Below are positions 45,275 to 53,855 of a stretch of DNA of 64,000 bases, piece after piece; positions within the stretch are counted from its first letter, which is position 1; every line of letters begins with the position of its first letter. A model generated the notes under the pieces. The model saw only the letters and a program-made list of their open reading frames with translations. It searched no databases and was not told the origin of the DNA. This DNA is from DASZHJ01 sp035517495. Lineage in GTDB: Bacteria; Pseudomonadota; Alphaproteobacteria; ATCC43930; CGMCC-115725. The translations under genes were made by a program, and so were the position numbers. Location of the stretch: contig DATIYT010000056.1 in assembly GCA_035517495.1 (NCBI GenBank), positions 1-64,000 on the forward strand. The letters run 5' to 3'.

Positions 45275-45350
45275 CTAGTGTCCCGATTGTTTCGAAGTTC
45301 GCATAGGAGCGTGCCGATTGGGCGTGTGAACTTCGGAATCGGGATACTAG
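45275..45350. repeat. palindromic repeat B
   Basis: The left arm 45275-45303 begins CTAGTGTCCCGATT and the right arm 45325-45350 is its reverse complement apart from a 3-base difference in length and few mismatches (reverse complement begins CTAGTATCCCGATT). The two arms enclose about 21 bases. The form suggests a small non-autonomous repeat. It ends 42 bases upstream of apt, so a regulatory role is possible. Confidence 0.65.
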
Positions 45351-45392
45351 AGTGCGCGTTGACACCACCAAGATCGAGGATGGACACGCCCC

Positions 45393-45908
45393 ATGGACCT
45401 TAAGCGACACATCCGCGAAGTTCCGGATTTCCCCAAGCCCGGCATCCTTTTCTATGACATCTCAACCTTGCTCGCTCATGCGGAGGCCTGGCGCGAAACG
45501 GTGCGGCGCCTGGTCGCAGGGGTCGAGCCGTATCGGCCGGAGTTGTTGGTGGGGATCGAGTCGCGGGGATTCCTGGTGGCCGCCCCCCTCGCCTATGCGC
45601 TCGGTTGCGGCTTCGCCATGATCCGCAAGCGCGGCAAGCTTCCGGGCACCACCATCCCGCTGACCTACGATCTCGAATACGGCACCGACACGATCGAAAT
45701 TCAGCAGGGCGCTGTAGCGCCGGGACAGCGAGTGGTGGTCCTCGACGATCTGCTCGCAACCGGGGGCACGATGAACGCCGCGATAAGCCTGGTACGCAAG
45801 GTCGGCGGCATCTGCAGCGGCACCGCCTGCATCATCGAGCTGAGCTTCCTCGGCGGGCGCCAGCGGCTCGATACCCCCGTGCATTCGATCCTGGCGTACG
45901 ATCATTAG
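45393..45908 (+). CDS. apt: adenine phosphoribosyltransferase
   Basis: 171 residues. The PRPP-binding motif VVLDDLLATGGTMNAA and the Apt-specific IRKRGKLPG and FYDISTLL segments are present. It salvages adenine to AMP. It is a single gene between two palindromes and a convergent potFGHI operon. Confidence 0.96.
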   Translation: MDLKRHIREVPDFPKPGILFYDISTLLAHAEAWRETVRRLVAGVEPYRPELLVGIESRGFLVAAPLAYALGCGFAMIRKRGKLPGTTIPLTYDLEYGTDTIEIQQGAVAPGQRVVVLDDLLATGGTMNAAISLVRKVGGICSGTACIIELSFLGGRQRLDTPVHSILAYDH

Positions 45909-45920
45909 ACGGTTGCGCAT

Positions 45921-45963
45921 CACTTGGATGGAAGCCCCAGTCGGGATATTCCCGTCCCATCCA
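45921..45963. terminator. hairpin between apt and the pot operon
   Basis: TGGATGG pairs with CCATCCA, with an inner self-complementary GGGATATTCCC. It separates the convergent apt and potI-like genes, so it may end transcription from either side; the T run is weak. Confidence 0.4.
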
Positions 45964-45971
45964 TTGTTCTG

Positions 45972-46778
45972 TTAGCTCAGCCGCTCGTCCCGCGTCAGCA
46001 AGCGACCGGCGAGCACGGCCGCGAGCGTCACCACCGTCACCAGGATAGTCGCGAGCGCGTTCATTTGCGGGCTGACGCCCAGGCGCACGCTGGAAAAAAT
46101 CTCCATCGGCAGAGTGGTCGAGTCCGGACCCGAGACGAAGCTCGTCATCACGAGATCGTCGAGCGACAGGGTGAAGGCCAAGAGCCACCCCGCAAGCAGC
46201 GCCGGCGCGATCAGCGGGAGCGTGATCACGGCGAACACTTTCCACGGCCGCGCGCCGAGGTCGAGTGCCGCTTCCTCGACGGAGCGATCGAAGGCATTGA
46301 GGCGCGCCTGCACCACCACCGTCACATAGGCAAGTCCGAGCGTCACGTGCGCCACGACGATGGTGAGGACGCCGCGTCCCTGCGGCCAGCCGATCGCGCC
46401 CTCCATTCCCACGAACAGGAGCAGCAGCGAGAGCCCCATCAGCACCTCCGGCAGCACCAGCGGGATAGTGAGGAGAGCCGAGAACAGCGTGCGCGCGCGA
46501 AAGCGCCGGTAGCGGTCCAGCGCGAACCCCGCGAGCGTCCCGAGCAGCAGCGAGCCGGTTGCGGCGATGAGCGCGATGCGGAGGCTCATCCAGGCGGCGT
46601 TCTGGATCGCCTCGTTGTGCAGCAACTCCAGATACCAGTGCGTCGAAAATCCCGCCCAGACCGTGACCAGCCGCGAGGCGTTGAAGGAATAGACGATCAG
46701 CGACACGATCGGGCCATAGAGAAATACATAGCCAAGCCCGAGCATCGCCGGGAGAAAGAACGGGCGGCGGCCGATCAT
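45972..46778 (-). CDS. potI: polyamine ABC transporter permease, PotI/PotC type
   Basis: 268 residues from ATG 46778, overlapping the previous stop. Six spans and an EAA loop EEAALDLGARPWKVFAVITL. The C-terminal LDDLVMTSFVSGPDSTTLPM is characteristic of PotC/PotI permeases. It is the last gene of the putative potFGHI operon. Confidence 0.92.
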   Translation of the reverse strand: MIGRRPFFLPAMLGLGYVFLYGPIVSLIVYSFNASRLVTVWAGFSTHWYLELLHNEAIQNAAWMSLRIALIAATGSLLLGTLAGFALDRYRRFRARTLFSALLTIPLVLPEVLMGLSLLLLFVGMEGAIGWPQGRGVLTIVVAHVTLGLAYVTVVVQARLNAFDRSVEEAALDLGARPWKVFAVITLPLIAPALLAGWLLAFTLSLDDLVMTSFVSGPDSTTLPMEIFSSVRLGVSPQMNALATILVTVVTLAAVLAGRLLTRDERLS

Positions 46779-47665
46779 GTCTCGGCCTCCACGTAACGGC
46801 GCATCAGCGCCAGCGGTCCGACCAGCAGCACGAGCATCGCGACCGCGAGTGCCGAAGCGACCGGCCAATCGCGATTCTCGAAGAATTCGTCCCAAAGCAC
46901 CTTGCCGATCATCAAGGTGTCGGGCCCGCCGAGCAGCTCGGGGATCACGAATTCACCGACCGCGGGGATGAACACCAGCAGCGCGCCGGCCGCGATGCCC
47001 GGCCGTGACAGCGGCAAGGTCACGCGCAGGAACGCACGCCAGGGCCTGCATCCAAGATCGGCCGCCGCTTCAAGCAACGCCGGATCGAGCTTTTCAAGAG
47101 TGGCGTAGAGCGGCAGGATCATGAACGGCAGATAGCCGTAGACGAGCCCCACATAGACCGCGAAGGAGTTGTTGAGCAGCGGCAGAGGCTCGTGAATGAG
47201 CCCGAGCCAGGTGAGCGCGTTGTTGATGACGCCGTTGTCCTTGAGGAGACCGATCCAGGCGTAGACGCGCAGGAGGAAGCTCGTCCAAAACGGCAGCACC
47301 ACCAGCATCAGCAGCGCGGACCGCCAGGCCTTGGGCGCACGCGCCACCGCATAGGCCATGGGATAGCCCAGCAGCAGGCAGAAGACCGTGGTGCCGAGCG
47401 CGTAGACGATCGAAGAGAGGTAGGCGCGCCAATAAAGCTCGTCCGAGAGCAGCAGCGCGTAATTCTCAAGCGCGGCCGCGAGCCGCGGCAGCCCCTCGGT
47501 CCAGCGCAGCAGCGCCGTGTAAGGCGGCACGCCGATGGCGCTCTCGGCGAGGCTGATCTTGAGCAGGATCGCCAGCGGCAGCAGCACGAAAAGCAGCAGC
47601 CAAAGATAGGGCAGCGCGATCACGAGCCGCGCACCCCACCGGCTCGATCCCGGTGCCGCGCTCAT
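46775..47665 (-). CDS. potH: polyamine ABC transporter permease, PotH/PotB type
   Basis: 296 residues from ATG 47665, overlapping the ATPase stop. Six spans, the EAA loop LEAAADLGCRPWRAFLRVTL and the PotB/PotH hallmark FIPAVGEFVIPELLGGPDTL. It pairs with the following permease. Confidence 0.93.
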   Translation of the reverse strand: MSAAPGSSRWGARLVIALPYLWLLLFVLLPLAILLKISLAESAIGVPPYTALLRWTEGLPRLAAALENYALLLSDELYWRAYLSSIVYALGTTVFCLLLGYPMAYAVARAPKAWRSALLMLVVLPFWTSFLLRVYAWIGLLKDNGVINNALTWLGLIHEPLPLLNNSFAVYVGLVYGYLPFMILPLYATLEKLDPALLEAAADLGCRPWRAFLRVTLPLSRPGIAAGALLVFIPAVGEFVIPELLGGPDTLMIGKVLWDEFFENRDWPVASALAVAMLVLLVGPLALMRRYVEAET

Positions 47666-48768
47666 GAGGTCAGCAGCATGCCGGCATCGGCCGGCCACCG
47701 CAGCGACACCGTCGATCCGACCTGGATCGCCGAGCCGCCGCGCGCGCGATTGGGGAGCGTCACCCGCACCAACTTTCCGCCGTCAAGCGCCACATGAAAG
47801 GTCGAGGCCTCGCCGCGATAGGCGATCTCGCGCACGATCCCCACGAACCGATTCTGTCCGTTCGTGTCGCCCGGCGCGGCAAGCTCGATCTTCTCCGGCC
47901 GCACCGCGATCGCAACCTCGGTGCCCGGCGCGAGCGCAGCGCCCCTGACAACGATAGCGGTGCCGAAGCTCGCGCATGAGACGCCGATCATGCCGCCTTC
48001 GCATGCGGCCACGCGGCCCTCGAATAGATTGACCGCGCCGATGAAGTCCGCGACGAACCGGCCATTGGGGCTTTCGTAGACGTCGCCGGGAGAGCCCACT
48101 TGCACCACCCGTCCCCGCGACATCACGGCCATGCGCGACGCCATGGTCATCGCCTCCTCCTGGTCATGCGTCACCATGAGGAAAGTAATCCCGACACGGT
48201 GCTGGATTTGCACCAGCTCGAGCCGCGTCTCCTCGCGCAGCTTGCGGTCAAGCGCCGCCAGCGGCTCGTCCAGGAGCAAGAGCTTCGGCTGATTGGCAAG
48301 CGCTCGGGCGAGCGCCACGCGCTGCCGCTCGCCACCTGATAACTGATGCGGCCGCCGCCCGCCAAACCCTCGGAGTTGCACCAGTTCCAGCATTTCAGCC
48401 ACGCGCGTTGCGATCTCGGCGCGGGCTAGCCCCGCCTGCCGCAATCCGAATGCCACGTTTTCCGCGACGCTCATGTGCGGAAACAGCGCATAGGACTGAA
48501 ACATCATGTTGGTGGGACGCCGATAGGGCGGCACCGCCGCCACATCCACGCCCTCGATCAGGATTCGGCCGTGATCCGGACGCTCGAAACCCGCGAGCAT
48601 GCGCAGCAACGTGGTCTTGCCGCAGCCGGACGGCCCGAGCAGCGCAAAGAATTGGCCACGCTCGATCTCCAGCGACACGTCATCGACGGCGAGGGTCGCG
48701 CCGAAACGCTTCACCAGGGATTTGAGGCTAAGGAACGGCTGGGCACCGTCCCCTTTCGCTTCCCCCAT
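47662..48768 (-). CDS. potG: polyamine ABC transporter ATP-binding protein
   Basis: 368 residues from ATG 48768. Walker A GPSGCGKTT, Q-loop MMFQSYALFPHM, signature LSGGERQRVALARAL, Walker B LLLLDEPLAALD, and a C-terminal TOBE domain (about 285-365). The gene lies 19 bases after the binding protein gene. Confidence 0.94.
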   Translation of the reverse strand: MGEAKGDGAQPFLSLKSLVKRFGATLAVDDVSLEIERGQFFALLGPSGCGKTTLLRMLAGFERPDHGRILIEGVDVAAVPPYRRPTNMMFQSYALFPHMSVAENVAFGLRQAGLARAEIATRVAEMLELVQLRGFGGRRPHQLSGGERQRVALARALANQPKLLLLDEPLAALDRKLREETRLELVQIQHRVGITFLMVTHDQEEAMTMASRMAVMSRGRVVQVGSPGDVYESPNGRFVADFIGAVNLFEGRVAACEGGMIGVSCASFGTAIVVRGAALAPGTEVAIAVRPEKIELAAPGDTNGQNRFVGIVREIAYRGEASTFHVALDGGKLVRVTLPNRARGGSAIQVGSTVSLRWPADAGMLLTS

Positions 48769-48787
48769 CGCAGCCGTCAGCGCGTCC

Positions 48788-49882
48788 TCAAGTGCCGGTC
48801 TTGACCCGGGTCCAGAGCCGCGTGCGCTCGCGCGCGTATTGCGGCGTGACCGGCGTGTCAAAGAACAGGCGCTGCTTCACGGCCTCAGAAGGGTAGATGT
48901 TCGGATTGTCGCGAATAGCGGGGTCCACCAGCGGCGTCGCCTTGACGTTGGGATTGGCGTAAGCGACGGCGTTCGAGATATCGGCGGCGATCTCGGGCCT
49001 GAGGATGAAGTTGATCCATTTAAGCGCGTTCTCGGGATGCGGCGCATCGGCGGGGATCGCCATCTGGTCGATCCACAGCATCGCGCCTTCCTTCGGGATC
49101 GTGTAGGCGATATTGACGCCGTTCTTGGCGTCCTCGGCGCGCTGCTGTGCCTGGAACACGTCGCCCGAATATCCGAACGCCACGCAGAGATCGCTATTGG
49201 CGAGATCGTTGATGTACTGCGAAGAGTGGAATTTCTTGATGTAGGGTCGAATCTTCTTCACCACCTCATAGGCGCGCTCGAGGTCTTTCTCGTCGCGGCT
49301 GAGGGGCGGACGGCCGAGATAGGCGAGCGCGGCCGGGAATACCTCGTCGGGAGTGTCGAGCAGCGAAATACCGCACGCCGCGAGCTTTTTCGCATTCTCG
49401 GGATCGAACAGCAGCTTCAGGCTGTCGACCGGCGCATTCGCTCCGAGCGCCGCCTTCACCTTGTCGGCGTTGTAGCCGATCCCCGTCGTGCCCCACATAT
49501 AGGGGACGCCATAGGTGTTGCCGGGATCGGCGACCGCGGCACTCGCGAGAATCTTGGGATCAAGATTGCCGTAGTTGGCGAGCTTCGACTTGTCGAGTTT
49601 CAAGAATATGTGCGCTTGCGCCATGCGCGCGAGATACGGGATCGAAGACGGCACCACCACGTCATAGCCGGAATGCCCGGCGCTCAGCTTCGCCTCAAGG
49701 GTTTCATTCTGGTCGTAGACGTCGTAGTGGACGGTGATGCCGGTCTCCTTCTCGAACTTTTGCACCGTATCTTTGCCGATGTAGTCGGACCAATTGTAGA
49801 CGTTGAGCACCGGCTCCTCGGCCCGCCCCGTCCCCGCCATCGCCAGCAACAGCGCGCCGGCCATCAGCATCTTCTTGCGCAT
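48788..49882 (-). CDS. potF: polyamine-binding periplasmic protein
   Basis: About 364 residues from ATG 49882; GGGGAG six bases upstream favours this over the ATG at 49888. The signal peptide ends near GTGRAEE. The mature start VLNVYNWSDYIGKDTVQKFE and YDVVVPSS, MWGTTGIGYN motifs are those of PotD/PotF spermidine/putrescine binding proteins. It is the first gene of the putrescine-type operon (order F-G-H-I as in E. coli). Confidence 0.93.
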   Translation of the reverse strand: MRKKMLMAGALLLAMAGTGRAEEPVLNVYNWSDYIGKDTVQKFEKETGITVHYDVYDQNETLEAKLSAGHSGYDVVVPSSIPYLARMAQAHIFLKLDKSKLANYGNLDPKILASAAVADPGNTYGVPYMWGTTGIGYNADKVKAALGANAPVDSLKLLFDPENAKKLAACGISLLDTPDEVFPAALAYLGRPPLSRDEKDLERAYEVVKKIRPYIKKFHSSQYINDLANSDLCVAFGYSGDVFQAQQRAEDAKNGVNIAYTIPKEGAMLWIDQMAIPADAPHPENALKWINFILRPEIAADISNAVAYANPNVKATPLVDPAIRDNPNIYPSEAVKQRLFFDTPVTPQYARERTRLWTRVKTGT

Positions 49883-49971
49883 CCGCATCTCCCCTGCCCG
49901 AGGCACGACGACCGGCCCCGAGGAATTCATGCGGCGCGCGCCGATCCCTTGTCAATCTCGGGGATGCGTGT

Positions 49972-50637
49972 TCACCGTTTGCGCGCCAGCATCACCCCAT
50001 CGCCCATGCTGACCAGCACCGCATCGACGCGGGCGTCATCGCGAATCTTGAGATTGAGCGTCTTCAAGGCGGCGGTCTCGGCGTCGTTGCTCTTGGGATC
50101 GGCGACCGCTCCGCTCCACAAGACATTGTCGATAGCGACGAGGCCGCCCTGGCGCAGCAGCACCAGCGTGCGCTCGTAATAGGCGTCGTAGCTGGGCTTG
50201 TCGGCGTCGATGAAGGCGAAGTCGAATCGCCCGGCCTGTCCCTCCCGCACCAGCGCGTCGAGCGTCTCCATCGCGGGGCGCAAGTGCAGCTCGATCCGGT
50301 CGGCGACCCCGGCCTCGCGCCAATAGCGCTGCGCGATCCGTGTCCATTCTTCGCTCACGTCGCAGGCGATCAGCTTGCCATCCGCCGGCAGCACCGACGC
50401 GACGGCAAGCGCGCTATAGCCCGTGAAGGTGCCGATCTCGAGCGTGCGCCGCGCGCCCAGCAAACGCACCAGCAGCGCCAGGAACGCGCCCTGATCCGGG
50501 CCGATCTGCATCACGCCGAGCGGCAGTTTGCGGGTTTCCTCGCGCAGCCGCCGCTGCAACGGCGTCTCCTTGGCGAGGGTTTCCGTCAGATAGGTCTCGA
50601 TGGCGTCGGTGACGATCGAGCGAAATCCCATGTGCAT
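49972..50637 (-). CDS. class I SAM-dependent O-methyltransferase (caffeoyl-CoA OMT-like)
   Basis: 221 residues. The SAM motif LEIGTFTGYSALAVA, the metal/active-site region FAFIDADKPSYDAYYE and GGLVAIDNVLWSG define the bacterial O-methyltransferase 3 family. The substrate is probably a catechol-like compound but cannot be predicted. It is upstream of potF on the same strand with a 90-base gap, and likely independent. Confidence 0.88.
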   Translation of the reverse strand: MHMGFRSIVTDAIETYLTETLAKETPLQRRLREETRKLPLGVMQIGPDQGAFLALLVRLLGARRTLEIGTFTGYSALAVASVLPADGKLIACDVSEEWTRIAQRYWREAGVADRIELHLRPAMETLDALVREGQAGRFDFAFIDADKPSYDAYYERTLVLLRQGGLVAIDNVLWSGAVADPKSNDAETAALKTLNLKIRDDARVDAVLVSMGDGVMLARKR

Positions 50638-50896
50638 CCTCTCCGGACAGGCAATGGCCCGCGCGAAGTCATGCTAGTGGCTTGGAGCGGCGCCGGAAAG
50701 GCCGCTTAAAAATTGAAATTGCTCCGAATTTCCCGTGCAAATGGCGAGCTGAGCGGGAGCCCCGCACCCCCGGTAACACGCAGTCGTGAACATTTTTGCG
50801 GCGGCGCACGCAGGACGATCTCAACCATTCGTGCTATGAGCCTCGCCGATGAGGAGGCGAGCCCATATCGCCTCTGCAATAACAGGGAGGGGTTCC

Positions 50897-51337
50897 ATGC
50901 GTATTGCTTCCACGCTGATCGTCGCGGCTTTTGCCGTGGGTCTGATGGGCTGCATGCAGCAGGCTGCATCCAGTTCAATCACCTACAAGGCGCATCTGAC
51001 GGCGCAAGCCGAGGTGCCGCCGACCACCAGCACCGCCACCGGCGATGGTACGTTTACGCTCGACCCGGCGACCAAGATGCTCACCTGGGACGTGACCTTC
51101 ACTGGACTCTCGGGTGCGGCGGCCGCGGGGCACATCCACGGTCCCGCCGCGCCGGGCTCCAATGCCGGCGTCGTCGTTCCCTTTACGAACGTTCCCGCCG
51201 CAGCCGCCGGCGAAATCAAGGGCAGCGCCACGCTCACCGATGCGCAGATCGCCGACCTTCAAGCCGGCAAGTGGTACACCAACATCCACACCGCCGCGAA
51301 CAAGGGCGGGGAAATCCGCGGCCAGATCATACCCTGA
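50897..51337 (+). CDS. CHRD-domain lipoprotein
   Basis: 146 residues; ATG after a strong AGGGAGGGG site. Signal with lipobox GLMGC (Cys near 17). The CHRD domain (about 28-145) has TGLSGAAAAGHIHGPAAPG, PFTNVP and WYTNIHTAANKGGEIRGQI. It is exported and lipid-anchored; function unknown. The 50638-50896 region upstream shows no other gene. A strong terminator follows. Confidence 0.88.
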   Translation: MRIASTLIVAAFAVGLMGCMQQAASSSITYKAHLTAQAEVPPTTSTATGDGTFTLDPATKMLTWDVTFTGLSGAAAAGHIHGPAAPGSNAGVVVPFTNVPAAAAGEIKGSATLTDAQIADLQAGKWYTNIHTAANKGGEIRGQIIP

Positions 51338-51360
51338 TCGGCCGGAACATCGATTGCGGA

Positions 51361-51389
51361 GAGCCGCCCCCCGGGCGGCTCTTTTTTTT
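51361..51389 (+). terminator. Rho-independent terminator after the CHRD gene
   Basis: GAGCCGCCC and GGGCGGCTC form a nine-base-pair stem at 51361-51381, followed directly by eight T. It is the clearest intrinsic terminator in the window. Confidence 0.9.
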
Positions 51390-51417
51390 GCCAATTCAGG
51401 CGGGACGCAGTCCGCCT

Positions 51418-52296
51418 TCAGGTCTCGCTTTCCACGGTGTCGTGGAAGCGCCGGTAGTCCACGACGCGCTGCCCGTCATCCAAACGGTCGAGAATATCGA
51501 CGAACTTGCGGCCCCATAGGATTTCGTCGGCGCGGTAGCTGTGCCGGGCGATCACGGGCTGCGACAGCGTCTCGTCGGTCCCCGTGAGCGTGACCACGAT
51601 GGCAGCGTCCTGGGACGCAAGAAAATCGGGATCGATCCCGTGCAGCGGACTCCGCTGGTCGATCGGATGCATCACCGTCCAGCTAAAGGTGAAGAGCGGG
51701 TTGCGCGAGCGCGAGAGCGTCAGATCATAGGTGCGCCGCAAGGTCATCCCCTCGGGGCTGGTTTCCTCGCGAGCGAAGTAGACACGGACCTCGGCCTCGA
51801 TGATGCGATTTCGGCGCTCGTTGGCGCAACGGAACATCAGGGTGGAGACGCCGTCGAAGCGCGTCACCACCGCGACATTGCTGAACAGCACCCGCGCGGT
51901 TGGACGCGAGAAGCGTGCGAAAACGATGCCGGCCGCCAATGCGAACACGGCGATGCCCGACATCGCCTCCAGCGTCATCAAGACGTTGGCGTAGAGGGTC
52001 TGCGGGACCATGTTGCCGTAGCCGATCGTCGACATGGTCTCGACGCTGAAGAAGAAGGTGTCGGCGAGCGAACCCGGCGCCGCATTGGCGATGCTGCCGG
52101 GCTGGATCAAGTAGAGCGCCGCGAACACGAGATTGCAGAGGACATAGATCAGCGCGAGCCCGGCGCAGAGCGTCGGCCAGCTCACCGTCAGCATCACATG
52201 ATAGAGATCGCGTACCGTGCGCCTGTGCGCGCCGAGCCGCACCGGGTCGCCCTGACCGCTCCGGTCGTGCCGCCGTCGGCGGCGGCGTGGCGCCAT
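51418..52296 (-). CDS. inward-rectifier (Kir-type) potassium channel
   Basis: 292 residues. An Arg-rich N-terminus (residues 4-9), outer helix (about 38-63), pore helix and filter TIGYG (90-94) with FFFSVETMSTIGYGNMVPQT, inner helix (about 104-128), then the cytoplasmic immunoglobulin-like domain, give the KirBac layout. It allows K+ to pass the cytoplasmic membrane. Its ATG lies two bases after the gcvPB stop, so it is probably the last gene of the glycine cleavage operon. Confidence 0.92.
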   Translation of the reverse strand: MAPRRRRRRHDRSGQGDPVRLGAHRRTVRDLYHVMLTVSWPTLCAGLALIYVLCNLVFAALYLIQPGSIANAAPGSLADTFFFSVETMSTIGYGNMVPQTLYANVLMTLEAMSGIAVFALAAGIVFARFSRPTARVLFSNVAVVTRFDGVSTLMFRCANERRNRIIEAEVRVYFAREETSPEGMTLRRTYDLTLSRSRNPLFTFSWTVMHPIDQRSPLHGIDPDFLASQDAAIVVTLTGTDETLSQPVIARHSYRADEILWGRKFVDILDRLDDGQRVVDYRRFHDTVESET

Positions 52297-52298
52297 CC

Positions 52299-53855
52299 TT
52301 AATCCGCCGCGGCGCGATCGGCGACCGGCTTTTGCCAGCGCAGCACCGGTTTGCGCGCCGCCTGGGTCTCGTCAAGCCGGCGCCGCGGCGCCAAGTGCGG
52401 CGCACCGTGGAAGTATTCGGCATCACCCGATTTGGCGCGCTTCGCCAAGCCCCTGAGCACCGCGATGAAGCGATCGAGCTCGGCCTTGCTCTCGGTTTCG
52501 GTGGGCTCCATCAGCAACGCGCCATGCACCACCAACGGGAAGTACATGGTCATGGGGTGAAAACCCTCGTCGATCACGGCCTTGGCGAAGTCGAGGGTGG
52601 TGACGCCGGTGCCGTTCAGAAAGCGGTCATCGAACAGCGCCTCATGCATGGAGGTGCCCGGGAAGGCCGGCGTCAGCTCGTCCTTGAGCGATGCCAGGAG
52701 ATAATTGGCATTGAGGACCGCGTCCTCCGCCACTTGACGCAAGCCGTCGGCACCGTGGCTCATCATGTAGGCGAGCGCGCGCACGAACATGCCCATCTGT
52801 CCATGATTTCCCTTGAGGCGGCCAAGGCTCTTCGCGGCGGCCCCGGTCGCCTGTTCGATGAGGCGCATTCCCGAGGCATCGCGCACCACCCAGGGAAGCG
52901 GCGCGAAGGGTGCCAGACTCGCTGCCAACACCACCGGCCCGCTGCCGGGACCGCCGCCGCCATGCGGCGTTGAGAAGGTCTTGTGCAGATTGATGTGCAT
53001 CACGTCGATACCGAGATCCCCCGGCCGCACGCGTCCGACGATGGCGTTGAAATTCGCGCCGTCACAGTAGAAGTAGGCGCCCGCGCCATGGAGTGCATCG
53101 GCAATCTCGCGGATTTCGGTCTCGAACAGACCGCAGGTGTTGGGGTTGGTGATCATCAGCGCCGCCACGTCGGGGCCGAGCTTGGCCTTCAACGCCGCGA
53201 GATCGACCCGACCGCGCTCGTCGGCGGGGATCGGATCGACGGCATAGCCGCAGGCGGCCGCCGTCGCGGGATTGGTGCCATGCGCCGACTCCGGCACCAA
53301 AATTCGGGCGCGCTTCTCGCCGCGTGCCTCCAGCGCCGCGCGAACGCACATGATCCCGCAGAGCTCGCCATGGGCGCCGGCACCGGGCGAGAGCGCCACC
53401 GCCGGCATGCCGGTCAAGGTGATGAGCCAATGGGCCAGGCGGTCCATCACCTCCAGCGCGCCGGCGACTGTCGAGACCGGCTGCAGCGGATGGATGTCGC
53501 CAAAACCCGGAAGCCGCGCCAGCTTCTCGTTGAGGCGCGGATTGTGCTTCATGGTGCAGGAGCCCAGCGGGTAAATCCCGGTGTCGATCGCGTAATTCTT
53601 CTGCGAGAGCCGGGTGTAGTGTCGCACCACCTGCGGCTCCGAAAGGCCGGGAAGGCCGATTGCGCCCTCGCGCCTAGCCGCTCCCAACCGGCTCTTGACC
53701 GGCATGGGCTCGGGTAGATCGACGCCGCAACGCCCCGCCGCATCCTGCTCGAACAGCAAGGGCTCCTCGATCTGCAGGCCGCGATTGCCGCTGATCGTGG
53801 GACTCGCTTTGCCGTGCGTCTCGAAGCCGCTCAGGGCTTGGCTCCATCCGCTCAT
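52299..53855 (-). CDS. gcvPB: glycine dehydrogenase (decarboxylating) subunit 2
   Basis: 518 residues. The PLP lysine lies in MHINLHKTFSTPHGGGGPGS. It also has SCTMKHNPRLNE and GTNPATAAACGY. With GcvPA it forms the split P-protein that decarboxylates glycine. ATG overlaps the gcvPA stop. Confidence 0.96.
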   Translation of the reverse strand: MSGWSQALSGFETHGKASPTISGNRGLQIEEPLLFEQDAAGRCGVDLPEPMPVKSRLGAARREGAIGLPGLSEPQVVRHYTRLSQKNYAIDTGIYPLGSCTMKHNPRLNEKLARLPGFGDIHPLQPVSTVAGALEVMDRLAHWLITLTGMPAVALSPGAGAHGELCGIMCVRAALEARGEKRARILVPESAHGTNPATAAACGYAVDPIPADERGRVDLAALKAKLGPDVAALMITNPNTCGLFETEIREIADALHGAGAYFYCDGANFNAIVGRVRPGDLGIDVMHINLHKTFSTPHGGGGPGSGPVVLAASLAPFAPLPWVVRDASGMRLIEQATGAAAKSLGRLKGNHGQMGMFVRALAYMMSHGADGLRQVAEDAVLNANYLLASLKDELTPAFPGTSMHEALFDDRFLNGTGVTTLDFAKAVIDEGFHPMTMYFPLVVHGALLMEPTETESKAELDRFIAVLRGLAKRAKSGDAEYFHGAPHLAPRRRLDETQAARKPVLRWQKPVADRAAAD

